64,000 nt of DNA from Luteibacter rhizovicinus DSM 16549 (lineage in GTDB: Bacteria > Pseudomonadota > Gammaproteobacteria > Xanthomonadales > Rhodanobacteraceae), in the NCBI RefSeq assembly GCF_001887595.1, contig NZ_CP017480.1, forward strand, positions 2,019,001 to 2,083,000, given 5' to 3'. Both the position numbers and the translations under genes were made by a program. Under the pieces are notes generated by a model. The model did no database searches. It was given only the letters and a program-made list of their open reading frames with translations, and was not told the origin of the DNA. Positions 1-8,403 of this stretch are shown here, one piece after another. Position 1 is the stretch's first letter. The number at the start of each line of letters is the position of its first letter.

Positions 1-1529
1 CCGCCACGGCGTCGGCGACGTGTCCGCGTCGCCTCTTCCTGCCGACCGCCGATGCACGGCTGATCGCGCTGAACGCGGACTCCGGCCAGCCCTGCGCCGA
101 CTTCGGCGACAAGGGCACGATCAACTTGCGCAGCAACGTCGGGCCGTTCACGCCGGGTGGCTACTACTCCACCTCGCCGCCGGCGGTGACGAAGGACCTG
201 GTGATCATCGGCGGTCACGTCACCGATAACGAATCGACCAACGAGCCGTCTGGTGTCATCCGCGCTTACGACGTGCACGACGGTCATCTGGTCTGGAATT
301 TCGATCCCGGTAATCCGGACGCGACCACGCCGATCGGTCCCGATGGCATCTATACGCGTAACTCGCCCAATGTCTGGTCGCTCTTCAGCGTCGATGAGAA
401 CCTGGGCATCGTTTACCTGCCCATGGGCAACCAGACCCCCGATCAGTTCGCTGGTGGTCGCACACCCACCTCGGAGAAGTTCGGCGCAGGCCTTGTCGCC
501 CTCGACATCGCCACGGGCAAGGTGAAGTGGAACTACCAGTTCACGCACCACGACCTGTGGGACATGGACGTAGGCGGCCAACCGACCCTCGTCGACCTGC
601 AGACGGCCGACGGTGTGAAGCCGGCCGTACTCGCGTCGACCAAGCAGGGCAGCGTCTACGTACTCGATCGTCGCGACGGCACACCCATCGTCCCGATCAA
701 CGAAGTGCCGCGTCCGCAGGGTGCGGTGACGGGCGATCACACCGCGCCGACGCAGCCACTGTCCGACCTCAACTTCGCACCGCCACAGATACGCGAGCAG
801 GACATGTGGGGCACCACGCCGTTCGATCAGCTGTGGTGTCGCGTGCGCTTTCGTTCGCTGCGCTACGAGGGCATGTTCACGCCACCGTCGGAGCAGGGAT
901 CGCTGGTCTTCCCCGGCAACTTCGGTGTGTTCGACTGGGGTGGCATCTCAGTCGATCCGACCCGTCAGCTTATGCTGATCAATCCCAGCTACATGGCCTT
1001 CCAGTCGAAGCTGATTCCGAAGGAGAAGCTGGCGAAAATGGAAGTCGGCCCAGCGAAGAGCGAGACCGAAGGTGTGAAGAAGGCCGAAGGCATTCCCTAC
1101 GGCATCGAACTCTCGGCCTTCCTGTCACCGCTGGGTATTCCATGCCAGGCACCGCCGTGGGGTTACGTCGCGGGCGTGGACCTGCGCAGCGGCAAGATGC
1201 TCTGGCGGCACAAGAACGGCACGATCGTCGACAGCGCACCGTTGCCAATCCCGATGCCGCTCGGTGTACCGAGCCTCGGCGGCATGGTCACCACCGCCGG
1301 CGGCGTCACCTTCCTCAGCGGCACGCTGGACTACTACGTGCGCGGTTACGACGTGCGCACGGGCAGGAAGCTGTGGGAGTCGCGTCTGCCCGCAGGTGGG
1401 CAGGCCACGCCGATGACGTATGCGGATAGCAGCGGTCGTCAGTACCTGTTGGTCACCGCAGGCGGGCATGGTTCGCTGGGCACGAAGCAGGGCGATTGGG
1501 TGATCGCTTACGCTTTGCCGAAGCCCTAA
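1..1529 (+). CDS. gcd: Membrane-bound PQQ-dependent glucose dehydrogenase (5' truncated)
   Basis: Oxidises periplasmic glucose (or another aldose) to the lactone and passes electrons to ubiquinone, with PQQ as cofactor. The reading frame is open from base 3, so the window cuts the gene. About 508 C-terminal residues remain, against roughly 800 in E. coli Gcd; the N-terminal membrane anchor is outside the window. Diagnostic stretches are RRLFLPTADARLIALNADSG at the left edge, HHDLWDMDVGGQPTL, the PFDQLWCR block and the C-terminal GDWVIAYALPKP, all typical of the glucose/quinate/shikimate dehydrogenase family. Repeated W-type motifs (GKVKWNYQ, GKMLWRHKN, GRKLWESRLP) mark the eight-bladed propeller. 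Glucose is the likeliest substrate, but a quinate-type paralogue cannot be excluded from the C-terminal part alone. A gluconokinase gene lies 6 kb downstream. Confidence 0.9.
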   Translation, partial: ATASATCPRRLFLPTADARLIALNADSGQPCADFGDKGTINLRSNVGPFTPGGYYSTSPPAVTKDLVIIGGHVTDNESTNEPSGVIRAYDVHDGHLVWNFDPGNPDATTPIGPDGIYTRNSPNVWSLFSVDENLGIVYLPMGNQTPDQFAGGRTPTSEKFGAGLVALDIATGKVKWNYQFTHHDLWDMDVGGQPTLVDLQTADGVKPAVLASTKQGSVYVLDRRDGTPIVPINEVPRPQGAVTGDHTAPTQPLSDLNFAPPQIREQDMWGTTPFDQLWCRVRFRSLRYEGMFTPPSEQGSLVFPGNFGVFDWGGISVDPTRQLMLINPSYMAFQSKLIPKEKLAKMEVGPAKSETEGVKKAEGIPYGIELSAFLSPLGIPCQAPPWGYVAGVDLRSGKMLWRHKNGTIVDSAPLPIPMPLGVPSLGGMVTTAGGVTFLSGTLDYYVRGYDVRTGRKLWESRLPAGGQATPMTYADSSGRQYLLVTAGGHGSLGTKQGDWVIAYALPKP

Positions 1530-1550
1530 AGCATCGCCCGTGTGTGAAAA

Positions 1551-1609
1551 GCATCGCCGATGAATCGGCTCCTACCAGAGCGGGGTAGGAGCCGATTCAT
1601 CGGCGATGC
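1551..1609. repeat. REP-type inverted repeat between convergent genes
   Basis: Two perfect 25-bp arms (1551-1575 and 1585-1609) flank a 9-bp loop. The core reads GTAGGAGCCGATTCATCGG and recurs elsewhere in the window (13179-13259, 63089-63110). It sits between the ends of the convergent glucose dehydrogenase and MFS genes, so its transcript would form a long hairpin from either side. It may act as a terminator or 3'-end stabiliser, although there is no T-run. Confidence 0.85.
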
Positions 1610-1619
1610 TCTATCAGGA

Positions 1620-2831
1620 TTACCGCGCCGCCTTCCGCGTATCCGGCAGAAACGCCGCCAGCAAGCCGATCAACGGCAGGAAGGCGCAGATCCGGTAGAC
1701 CTCTTCGATGCCGATATGGTCCGCCAGCTCGCCGAGCACGGCCGCGCCCAGTCCACCCATGCCGAATGAGAAACCGAAGAACAGCCCGGAGATCATCCCG
1801 ACTTTGCCCGGCACCAGTTCCTGCGCGAACACCACGATCGCCGGGAAGGCCGACGCCAGGATCAGCCCGATCGCCACCGTCAGTGGCGCCGTCCAGAACA
1901 GGCTGGCGTACGGCAGCAGCAGGGTGAAGGGCAGGGTGCCCAGGATCGAGAACCAGATCACCCGCTTGCGGCCGATGCGATCGCCGAGTGGGCCGCCGAG
2001 GATGGTGCCCACGGCCACCGCGCCGAGGAACGCGAACAGGTGCAGCTGTGCGTTCTCCACTGACACGTTGAAGCGGTGGATGAGATAGAAGGTGAAGTAG
2101 CTGGTCAGGCTGGCCAGGTACACGTACTTCGAGAAGATCATCGCGAGCAGCACGGCGATACCGCGCTTGGCCTCGGCGCTGGTATGCGACACCGGTGCCT
2201 GCTTCGCCGCGCTGGCCTTCAGTCGCGGCAGGCCATGGTGCTTGTACCACTGGCCGACGTTCCAGAGGATCGCACCGGAAAGCAGGGCCAGCAGGGCGAA
2301 GAAGGCCAGGCTCGACTGACCCCAGCGCACGACGACGACCGCGGCGGCGAGCGGGCCCAGCGCCTGGCCGGCATTGCCGCCGACCTGGAACAGCGACTGC
2401 GCCAGGCCGTGCCGGCCACCGGAGGCCATGCGCGCCACCCGCGAGGATTCCGGATGGAAGACCGATGAGCCCATGCCCAGCAGCGAGGCGCCGACGAGCA
2501 GCATCGGGTAGGTGTGTGCGATGGACAGCACGAGCAGACCGGCCAGCGAGAACAGCGTGCCACCGGGCAGCGCGAGCGGCGTCGGCCGGCGATCCGCATA
2601 CAGGCCGACCAGCGGCTGCAGGATCGAGGCGGTGATTTGGTAGGTCAGCGTGATCAGGCCGATCTGGCCGAAGTCCAGATGGAAGCCTTCTTTCAGGCCC
2701 GGATAAATCGCCGGCAGCAGCGATTGCATCATGTCGTTGAGCAGGTGGCAGAAGCTGATCGCGAAGATCACGCCGAACACGGTCGGGTCCGCGCGCGGTG
2801 TATCCACCGTCGCGCTGGCTGGCGCTTGCAT
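1620..2831 (-). CDS. MFS transporter, fosmidomycin-resistance (FSR) type
   Basis: A 403-residue inner-membrane permease with about twelve hydrophobic segments. The early motif FCHLLNDMMQSLLPAIYPGL, followed by GLITLTYQITASILQPLVGL, is characteristic of the FSR branch of the major facilitator superfamily, whose members export small drugs by proton antiport. GGPLGDRIGRKR supplies the loop motif between helices. I chose the start at 2831 (MQAPASA) because AGGA lies about 7 bases upstream; a longer frame runs to 2924 but overlaps the divergent gene's start region. The divergent AraC regulator 92 bp away is the probable controller, as in the E. coli nimT/nimR pair. The true substrate is unknown. 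Confidence 0.85.
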   Translation of the reverse strand: MQAPASATVDTPRADPTVFGVIFAISFCHLLNDMMQSLLPAIYPGLKEGFHLDFGQIGLITLTYQITASILQPLVGLYADRRPTPLALPGGTLFSLAGLLVLSIAHTYPMLLVGASLLGMGSSVFHPESSRVARMASGGRHGLAQSLFQVGGNAGQALGPLAAAVVVVRWGQSSLAFFALLALLSGAILWNVGQWYKHHGLPRLKASAAKQAPVSHTSAEAKRGIAVLLAMIFSKYVYLASLTSYFTFYLIHRFNVSVENAQLHLFAFLGAVAVGTILGGPLGDRIGRKRVIWFSILGTLPFTLLLPYASLFWTAPLTVAIGLILASAFPAIVVFAQELVPGKVGMISGLFFGFSFGMGGLGAAVLGELADHIGIEEVYRICAFLPLIGLLAAFLPDTRKAAR

Positions 2832-2923
2832 GGGGTCGTCCTGGGGATCGGGGAAGCCTATGAGACCACGCTTCCGGGCGTCCCGCGCTAGGATATGGGT
2901 CAGACACGTTCGAGATCGGGACA

Positions 2924-3691
2924 ATGATCGTGAAGTACGACCCCGTGGCGTTCGAAGCCGTGCCCCGGCCGGTGGTTTCCCGTGGCCATGAATACCCGGC
3001 CTCGTTCGAAATGGCCACGCACCAGCACCGGCGGGGCCAGCTGCTCTACGCGGCGGCGGGAACGGTGGCGGTGACGACCCCGGAGGGTGCCTGGATCGCC
3101 CCGCCCGAGCGCGCCGTGTGGATTCCCGGGGGTACGCCGCACTCGGTGCGCATGGTCGGCAGCGTGAGCACGCGCAGCGTATACATCGAACAGTCGGCCA
3201 GCACCGCCCTGGGCGAGCATTGCCGCGTGCTTGCGGTGGCGCCCTTGCTGCGTGCCTTGCTGGTCGCGGCGGTGGATGTGCCGCGTGAATATGACCAGGA
3301 CGGGCGCGATGGACTGCTGATGTCCCTGGTGGTCGAGGAGATCGCCCGCGCGCCGACCATCCCGCTGGCCTTGCCCTTGCCTACGTACGCACCGCTCGCC
3401 GCCCGCTGCGCGGCCTTCCTCGAGCAGCCACGCATGAGCGAGACCATCGACGACTGGGCGGCCGACCTGGGCATGCACCGGCGTCGCTTCACCCGGCTGT
3501 TTCGCCGTGAAACGGGCACGAGTTTTGCCCAGTGGCGACAGCAGGCCTGCCTGCTGGTCGCCTTGCCACGACTGGCCGCCGGCGAGTCCGTGACCACGGT
3601 TGCGCTGGACCTGGGCTACGAGAGTTCCACCAGCTTTTCGACCATGTTTCGCCGGGTGCTGGGCAAGTCGCCGAGTCATTACCGCCCCTGA
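2924..3691 (+). CDS. AraC-family transcriptional regulator with N-terminal cupin
   Basis: This 255-residue protein has an N-terminal cupin-like sensor domain (about residues 20-90; HQHRRGQLLYAAAGTVAV) and a C-terminal double helix-turn-helix (about 155-255). The second helix region ends in the typical YESSTSFSTMFRRVLGKSPSHYR. The arrangement matches the NimR/YeaM-like subgroup, which regulates an adjacent drug exporter. It is divergent from the FSR-type transporter, and the 92-bp gap must carry both promoters. I infer that it controls that exporter. No effector can be named. The upstream GATCGGGAC is a weak ribosome-binding site. Confidence 0.88.
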   Translation: MIVKYDPVAFEAVPRPVVSRGHEYPASFEMATHQHRRGQLLYAAAGTVAVTTPEGAWIAPPERAVWIPGGTPHSVRMVGSVSTRSVYIEQSASTALGEHCRVLAVAPLLRALLVAAVDVPREYDQDGRDGLLMSLVVEEIARAPTIPLALPLPTYAPLAARCAAFLEQPRMSETIDDWAADLGMHRRRFTRLFRRETGTSFAQWRQQACLLVALPRLAAGESVTTVALDLGYESSTSFSTMFRRVLGKSPSHYRP

Positions 3692-3762
3692 GGGGCCTGC
3701 AACGATCGGGTTCCCGAACGGTTGACATTCGCGGAATACTAACGCAGCATGCATTCTCGTTA

Positions 3763-3783
3763 AGACTTTTAGACGTCTATACT
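3763..3783 (+). promoter_or_regulatory. Tandem MetJ-like boxes overlapping a -10 element
   Basis: The 8-mer AGACGTCT (3771-3778) equals the E. coli met-box consensus. The 8-mer directly before it, AGACTTTT (3763-3770), matches at 6 of 8 positions. Adjacent 8-bp units are how MetJ dimers bind. TATACT at 3778-3783 looks like a -10 hexamer and overlaps the second box, so binding would block transcription of the receptor at 4089. No good -35 is visible. Whether this organism has MetJ cannot be seen here. Confidence 0.45.
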
Positions 3784-4088
3784 GCCGACTCACACGCAGG
3801 CATCCCCTCTTGATCATCCAGCCCTCAACTCGCACGCACCTTCTGATCGATATCGTTTCGATCGGTGCGTGTCGCTGTTGTTGTCGCGGCTGATGCTTCC
3901 GCGCCGCTGAGCGCACCCGCCCTACGGGCGGTCGAGTAACCCCCTTCCCCTGTCTCCGTTCTCGCGCCGTTCCGTGCGCGTGCTCTTTCGATCCTCCGGT
4001 CGCGACGACGCGTGCACGAAGTGCTGCGCGTTCGTGCCGACGTCGTGCCCGTTGCGGGCGTCCCTGTTTGACTTGATGAGGCACCACC
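3784..4088 (+). other. Structured 5' leader of the Oar-type receptor gene
   Basis: About 300 bases without a convincing gene lie between the presumed promoter and the receptor start. Two hairpins are evident. The first pairs CACGCACC (3833-3840) with GGTGCGTG (3864-3871) and has an inner GATCGA/TCGATC stem. The second is CCGCCC-TAC-GGGCGG (3917-3931). Neither is followed by a T-run. The stretch 3692-3762 before the promoter shows nothing else I can support. A regulatory role for the leader is inference. Confidence 0.4.
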
Positions 4089-7085
4089 GTGCAAACCAGA
4101 ATCACCCTTCGCCGTCCTCTCCTTTTTGCCGCGCTGCTGACGGCACTCGGCACCGGGGCAGCGCTCGCGCAGTCCACCACGGGCGGCATCTCCGGCCAGG
4201 TCAACGATCCCCAAGGCGCGACCGTGGTCGTCCGGGGAAGCAACGGCCTGACCCGCGAAGTGAACGTGGATGACAAGGGGCGCTACAGCGCAAGCCAGCT
4301 TCCCCTCGGTACCTACTCGGTCACGCTACGGCGCAATGGTGCCGACGTGGAGACACGGAAGGACGTGGGCCTGAGGGTCGCCGCATCGACCGACGTGTCG
4401 TTCGGCGCGGCAACGGCAAACCTCGAAGGCGTCAACGTCAGCGCGTCGCGCCTGCCGGATATCGACGTCACCACCGTGGACTCGCGCTCGGTGATCACCG
4501 CGGAGCAGTTGTCCCGTCTGCCGCTGGCGCGCAACGCCGACGAGATTGCCCGGCTTGCGCCGGGCGTGGTGTCGAACAGCGGTGGTTACACCGGCCCCAC
4601 CGGGGCGTCGTTGAACAGCTTCGGCGGTTCGGCGGCCAGCGAGAACGCGTACTACATCAATGGCTTCAACGTGACCGATCCGCAACGCGGGCTCGGTGGC
4701 ATCTCGCTGCCCTATGGCGCGATCGACCAGCAGGAAACGTATACCGGCGGCTACAGCGCCCAGTACGGCCGCTCCGATGGCGGTGTCATCAACCAGGTCG
4801 GCAAGCGCGGAAGCAACGAATGGCATGTCGGCGGACAGATCCTGTGGGAGCCTGCGTTTGCACGCGCCGAGACGAGCAACACCTATTACACGAACGGACT
4901 TCCATCGTCGCCGGTTGCCGGCGAACTCTACCGGCCCAACGCACAGGACAAGAGCTGGGTCACGACGGTCAGTAGTTATATCGGTGGCCCGCTCATCAAG
5001 GACAAACTGTTCTTCTTCCTCGCCGGGGAGTTCGAACGCCAGGAAGGCTCGACGCACAACGCGGTCGACAGCACGAGTCCGGACGTGCAGTACCGCTACA
5101 ACTCACCCCGCTGGTACAGCAAGGTCGACTGGAACATCACGGACAACAACATCCTCGAGCTGACCGGTGCGTCGAACACGCGCAAGACCAGCGGCAGTGT
5201 CTATGATTACGACTATACGAACCTGACGCGGGGCGAGCAGATCGGGTCGGCCGACAACATCAAGACCGGTGGCCACGTCTTCTCCGGAAAATACACCGGT
5301 TACATCACCGACAACCTGACCGTGTCCGCCCTGTTCGGCAAGATGAAGCTGAGCCAGTACGACCAGCCGGGTGCGTACGATCCGAGCCTGACCTACGTGG
5401 ACGGCCTCATCAACCAGAATCCCGCGTTGAACGACGGTTCGCCACGAGGCAACAATCAGAACGTCTCCACGCTGTACAACGCCGACCGTAGCCAGCGCAC
5501 CACGAACACGCGATTCGACGTCACCTATGTGCTCGGTGACCACACGCTGAGCGCGGGTATCGACAACGAAGTGACGCGCGCGATCGACCAGGGCTCGCAG
5601 GCCTCGGGTGACGGCTACTACTGGACGTACGGCCGCGCCGATCCGAACACGCCGATTTCGACCGGTCTCGGTGTCCCGGCGACGGGCGGCATCGCTAACG
5701 GTCAGGACGGCTATTACGTCGTTCGTCATGTGTCCAGTTCGCTCGCCAGCGTCCGTTCCAGCCAGCGCGCGCAGTACATCGAAGACAAGTGGCAGGTGAA
5801 TGACCGCTGGTTGTTGTCCCTCGGTCTGCGCAACGATCAGTTCGAGAACTACAACCGTGACGGCGACGCCTATGTCACCCAGCATCGGCCCCAGTGGGCA
5901 CCACGACTCGGCTTCAGCTGGGACGTAAACGGTGACGCGAGCTTCAAGGTGTACGGCAATGCCGGCCGCTACTACCTCGGCCTGCCGCTCAACCCCGGAC
6001 TTAACGCTGCGGGTGCGGCGCTGAGCACCTCGCAGTACTTCACCTATAGCGGCATCGACGGGCAGGGCCTGCCGACTGGCCTCACGTCGTTCTCGCAACC
6101 GGTGTCGTCCAACAACTACTACGGCGTCCTTCCGGATCCGCGAACGGTCACCGCGAAGAACCTGAAGTCCGAGTACCAGGACGAGTTCATCCTCGGCTTC
6201 ACGAAGACACTCGGCCACGACTGGGTCTATGGCGCGAAGCTGACCCAGCGCATCCTGCGCAGCGCGATCGACGATTACTGCGACACGGACCGGATCATCG
6301 CCAAGGCGGCCTCGCTCGGCTATGACGTCGCCACGACGAACAGCTGCTACCTGTTCAACCCGGGTCGTGCCAGCACGTTCAACCTGATCGACACCTCGGG
6401 ACAGCTGGTCAGCGTGCCGATGACCAATGCCGAGTTCGGCTTTCCTCGTCTCGAGCGTCGTTACTACGCACTGGAAAGCTTCCTCGAGCATCCGTTCGAC
6501 GGCCGCTGGTACGGCAAGGTGGATTACGTCTTCTCGCGCAGCTACGGCGATACCGAAGGCCAGCTGCGCTCCGACGTCCAGGCGACAGCGGCGTCCACCA
6601 GTCCGGACTGGGACAACAGCTACCTGATGGAAAACAACAACGGCCCGACCAACAACGACCACACCCACCAGCTCAAGCTCTACGGCTACTACCAGCTGAC
6701 GCCGGAATGGCTGGTTTCCGCGAACCTGAGCTTCGTCTCGGGTGCGCCGAAGGTCTGCCTGGGTTACTACGGCCCCAACCTCACCGATCCGGGCAAGTAC
6801 GGCGGCCAGTACCACTACTGCGATGGCGTCGCCGCGACGCCGGGGTCGCAGGGCAGGCTGCCCTGGATTCGCCAGCTGGATCTGGGCACGACCTACCGGC
6901 CGGCGTTCGCCGAAGGCAAGTTGTCGTTCACGGCGAGCGTCTTCAATGCCTTCAACGATCAGCGGGCGCTCAACCGCTACCCGTACTCGCAGACGGACCC
7001 GGGTGTGGCCGATCCGCAGTACGGCCAGGCGGTGGTTCGCCAGCTGCCGCGTTATGTGCGGCTGGGTGTGAGTTACGACATCTGA
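4089..7085 (+). CDS. Oar-like TonB-dependent receptor with carboxypeptidase-regulatory domain
   Basis: A 998-residue outer-membrane receptor. It has a signal peptide (residues 1-27, ending GAALA-Q), then a carboxypeptidase regulatory-like beta-sandwich (about 30-110; GGISGQVNDPQGATVVV), then a plug (about 115-240) and a 22-strand-type barrel. The plug contains NAYYINGFNVTDPQRG and YGRSDGGVINQVGKRGSNEW, typical of the Oar/OmpA-related TonB family common in Xanthomonadales. The protein ends in RLGVSYDI. The start is a GTG with TGAGG 7 bases before it. The ligand is unknown; oligopeptides, sugars or large substrates have been proposed for the family. The MetJ-like boxes upstream hint at sulfur or methionine status control. 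It is transcribed alone. Confidence 0.88.
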   Translation: MQTRITLRRPLLFAALLTALGTGAALAQSTTGGISGQVNDPQGATVVVRGSNGLTREVNVDDKGRYSASQLPLGTYSVTLRRNGADVETRKDVGLRVAASTDVSFGAATANLEGVNVSASRLPDIDVTTVDSRSVITAEQLSRLPLARNADEIARLAPGVVSNSGGYTGPTGASLNSFGGSAASENAYYINGFNVTDPQRGLGGISLPYGAIDQQETYTGGYSAQYGRSDGGVINQVGKRGSNEWHVGGQILWEPAFARAETSNTYYTNGLPSSPVAGELYRPNAQDKSWVTTVSSYIGGPLIKDKLFFFLAGEFERQEGSTHNAVDSTSPDVQYRYNSPRWYSKVDWNITDNNILELTGASNTRKTSGSVYDYDYTNLTRGEQIGSADNIKTGGHVFSGKYTGYITDNLTVSALFGKMKLSQYDQPGAYDPSLTYVDGLINQNPALNDGSPRGNNQNVSTLYNADRSQRTTNTRFDVTYVLGDHTLSAGIDNEVTRAIDQGSQASGDGYYWTYGRADPNTPISTGLGVPATGGIANGQDGYYVVRHVSSSLASVRSSQRAQYIEDKWQVNDRWLLSLGLRNDQFENYNRDGDAYVTQHRPQWAPRLGFSWDVNGDASFKVYGNAGRYYLGLPLNPGLNAAGAALSTSQYFTYSGIDGQGLPTGLTSFSQPVSSNNYYGVLPDPRTVTAKNLKSEYQDEFILGFTKTLGHDWVYGAKLTQRILRSAIDDYCDTDRIIAKAASLGYDVATTNSCYLFNPGRASTFNLIDTSGQLVSVPMTNAEFGFPRLERRYYALESFLEHPFDGRWYGKVDYVFSRSYGDTEGQLRSDVQATAASTSPDWDNSYLMENNNGPTNNDHTHQLKLYGYYQLTPEWLVSANLSFVSGAPKVCLGYYGPNLTDPGKYGGQYHYCDGVAATPGSQGRLPWIRQLDLGTTYRPAFAEGKLSFTASVFNAFNDQRALNRYPYSQTDPGVADPQYGQAVVRQLPRYVRLGVSYDI

Positions 7086-7110
7086 CGCTGCCGCTGCCGC
7101 CTGCGTGGAG

Positions 7111-7163
7111 GGGTGAGGTACAGAGCCTTCGGTCTTGCGGGGGTGAGGCGCAGAGCCTTCGGT
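7111..7163 (+). repeat. 23-bp direct repeat, two copies
   Basis: GGGTGAGGTACAGAGCCTTC (7111 onward) recurs at 7141 as GGGTGAGGCGCAGAGCCTTC, each followed by GGT; the copies are 30 bases apart. The second copy runs into the left end of the MITE-like element, so the first may be a duplicated fragment of that element's end. Confidence 0.7.
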
Positions 7164-7297
7164 GCCCACCCTCGCTGCTCAGACAGGTCCTCCGCGTTTC
7201 GTAAAGGAAAGGCCGCTAACGCGGCCCATGTATCTATATGGCCTACGGCCGCTCCACTTGTGCGGAACTCGCCTCGAGGGTGGGCACCGAAGACTCT
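7152..7297 (+). repeat. MITE-like palindromic element, left copy
   Basis: The element is bounded by 23-bp terminal inverted repeats: AGAGCCTTCGGTGCCCACCC on the left, and its complement, with one mismatch, on the right (ending 7297). Inside are small hairpins GGCCGC-TAAC-GCGGCC (7211-7226) and GGCC-TAC-GGCC. A second copy of the same 128-bp core lies inverted at 7549-7676. There is no transposase. It could be a MITE, a mobile structured-RNA cassette or a large REP-like element. The core is translatable in one frame, but nothing suggests a real gene. Confidence 0.75.
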
Positions 7298-7540
7298 TCC
7301 CATCCCTGAGGTTCGTGTGGGTCGAGCCGACGAAGCAACGCCGCTTCGGCGGCTGGCTCGTCGCCATCGCCAAAGGGTCGAGCTTGCGCGCTGGTCACGA
7401 TCGTCCGCGCGAGACAGCGCAACGGGAGGAAGGCGATCACCGAGCCGGGATGGTCGTGTCAGCACGACTGCCGTAACGGCTCGCTTCGGCGGCCACACCC
7501 ACGCCAACGGCTCGCCGTCCAGCTGACCATATCGTCGTGA
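7298..7540. other. Spacer between inverted elements, no gene recognised
   Basis: This is 243 bases of high-GC DNA between the two MITE-like copies. I find no credible coding region. It includes CTTGCGCGCTGG near 7383, whose complement CCAGCGCGCAAG recurs near 7733 outside the right copy. That may mean the inverted duplication once extended further and has decayed. Confidence 0.5.
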
Positions 7541-7684
7541 GAGACCTTGGTGTCCACCCTCGAGGCGAGTTCCGCACAAGCGGAGCGGCCGTAGGCCAAA
7601 TAGGCACATGGGCCGCGTGAGCGGCCTTTCCTTTACGAAACGCGGAGGACCTGTCTGAGCAGCGAGGGTGGGCACCAAGGTCTC
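7541..7684 (-). repeat. MITE-like palindromic element, right inverted copy
   Basis: This is the inverted partner of the element at 7152. Its core (7549-7676) has exactly the same length, 128 bp, with only scattered differences. Its own terminal repeats, GAGACCTTGGTG and the complement ending 7684, differ from the left copy (CTTGG rather than CTTCGG), yet each copy stays self-complementary. The inner stem GGCCGC-GTGA-GCGGCC is conserved with a changed loop. Such compensated changes suggest that the folded form is maintained. Confidence 0.75.
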
Positions 7685-7780
7685 CCCGCGAGACGCCCAA
7701 GTGTACGCAGCGACGGCGACGGCGAAGCCGAGCCAGCGCGCAAGGCACAGCACGCCCTCTACGGAAGTCCGCGACGAACC

Positions 7781-8293
7781 CTATTCTTCGACAGCGCAAA
7801 CGAGTGCACGGACGATGCGTTCGATCGTCTCGGCAGGCGTACTTCCGACCTCCACACGGAAGGCCTCCTCGGCGGAGGGCTCCTCGAGCGTAGCCAGCTG
7901 GCTGTCGAGGAGGCTGGGATCGAAGAAGTGCCCGCTACGATGGCCGAGCCGTTCGACCAGCAGGGCATGTGATGCGTGGAGGTAGACGAAGCGCACGTCA
8001 TCGTGCCCGCCGCGCAAGAAATCGCGGTAGCGACGCTTCAAGGCGGAGCATGCCAGCACCAGCGCCTCGCCGCGCTCGCGATGCTCGTCCATGGTTGCCA
8101 CGATGGCCTCGAGCCACGGCTGGCGGTCCGTGTCATCCAGGGGAATACCGTGCGCCATTTTCTCGCGGTTAGCGGCGGGATGGAGGCTGTCGCCGTCGAT
8201 GAAGGGCTGGCCGAGTCGGGTCGCCAGACCTTCACCGATCGTGCTTTTGCCGCTGCCGGAGACACCCATGACGATAATGATCATAGGAACCAT
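7781..8293 (-). CDS. gntK: Gluconokinase
   Basis: Phosphorylates gluconate to 6-phosphogluconate in the cytoplasm, feeding the Entner-Doudoroff or pentose phosphate routes. The 170-residue length is normal for the GntK/IdnK family. The P-loop GVSGSGKST lies near residue 10. The family signatures DGDSLHPAANREKMAHGIPL (substrate lid) and ACSALKRRYRDFLR follow, with HFFDPSLLDSQLATLE near 120. The start at 8293 has only a weak upstream GGCGTGG; an ATG at 8284 (MIIIVMG) is equally possible. It has no operon partner here. The glucose dehydrogenase at the left edge of the window would supply its substrate. Confidence 0.92.
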   Translation of the reverse strand: MVPMIIIVMGVSGSGKSTIGEGLATRLGQPFIDGDSLHPAANREKMAHGIPLDDTDRQPWLEAIVATMDEHRERGEALVLACSALKRRYRDFLRGGHDDVRFVYLHASHALLVERLGHRSGHFFDPSLLDSQLATLEEPSAEEAFRVEVGSTPAETIERIVRALVCAVEE

Positions 8294-8308
8294 GATGCCA
8301 CGCCAACT

Positions 8309-8347
8309 GTGGGAGCCGCTTCAGCGGCGAAAAGCCAACGAAGCGGC
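8309..8347 (+). repeat. REP-type element, extended class
   Basis: GTGGGAGCCGCTTCAGCGGC (8309 onward) is a short palindrome, followed by GAAAAGCCAACGAAGCGGC. The whole 39 bases recur in reverse orientation at 28035-28073 with one mismatch. It lies between the divergent gluconokinase and threonine aldolase genes, which is less usual than a position after genes. Confidence 0.8.
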
Positions 8348-8403
8348 AAAGCAGTAACCTCCCTGGCGTAGTATCTAGGGCTGTCCCCGCCGACCCCGAC
8401 ACC

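Noticed and set aside
5103..7169. Antisense frame of 688 codons inside the Oar-type receptor
   Set aside because: Shadow frame; the receptor on the plus strand has clear domains and a signal peptide.
7073..7799. Several ORFs over the MITE-like elements that share a repeated peptide
   Set aside because: The shared peptide comes only from the duplicated palindromic DNA; no ribosome-binding site, and different frames are equally open.
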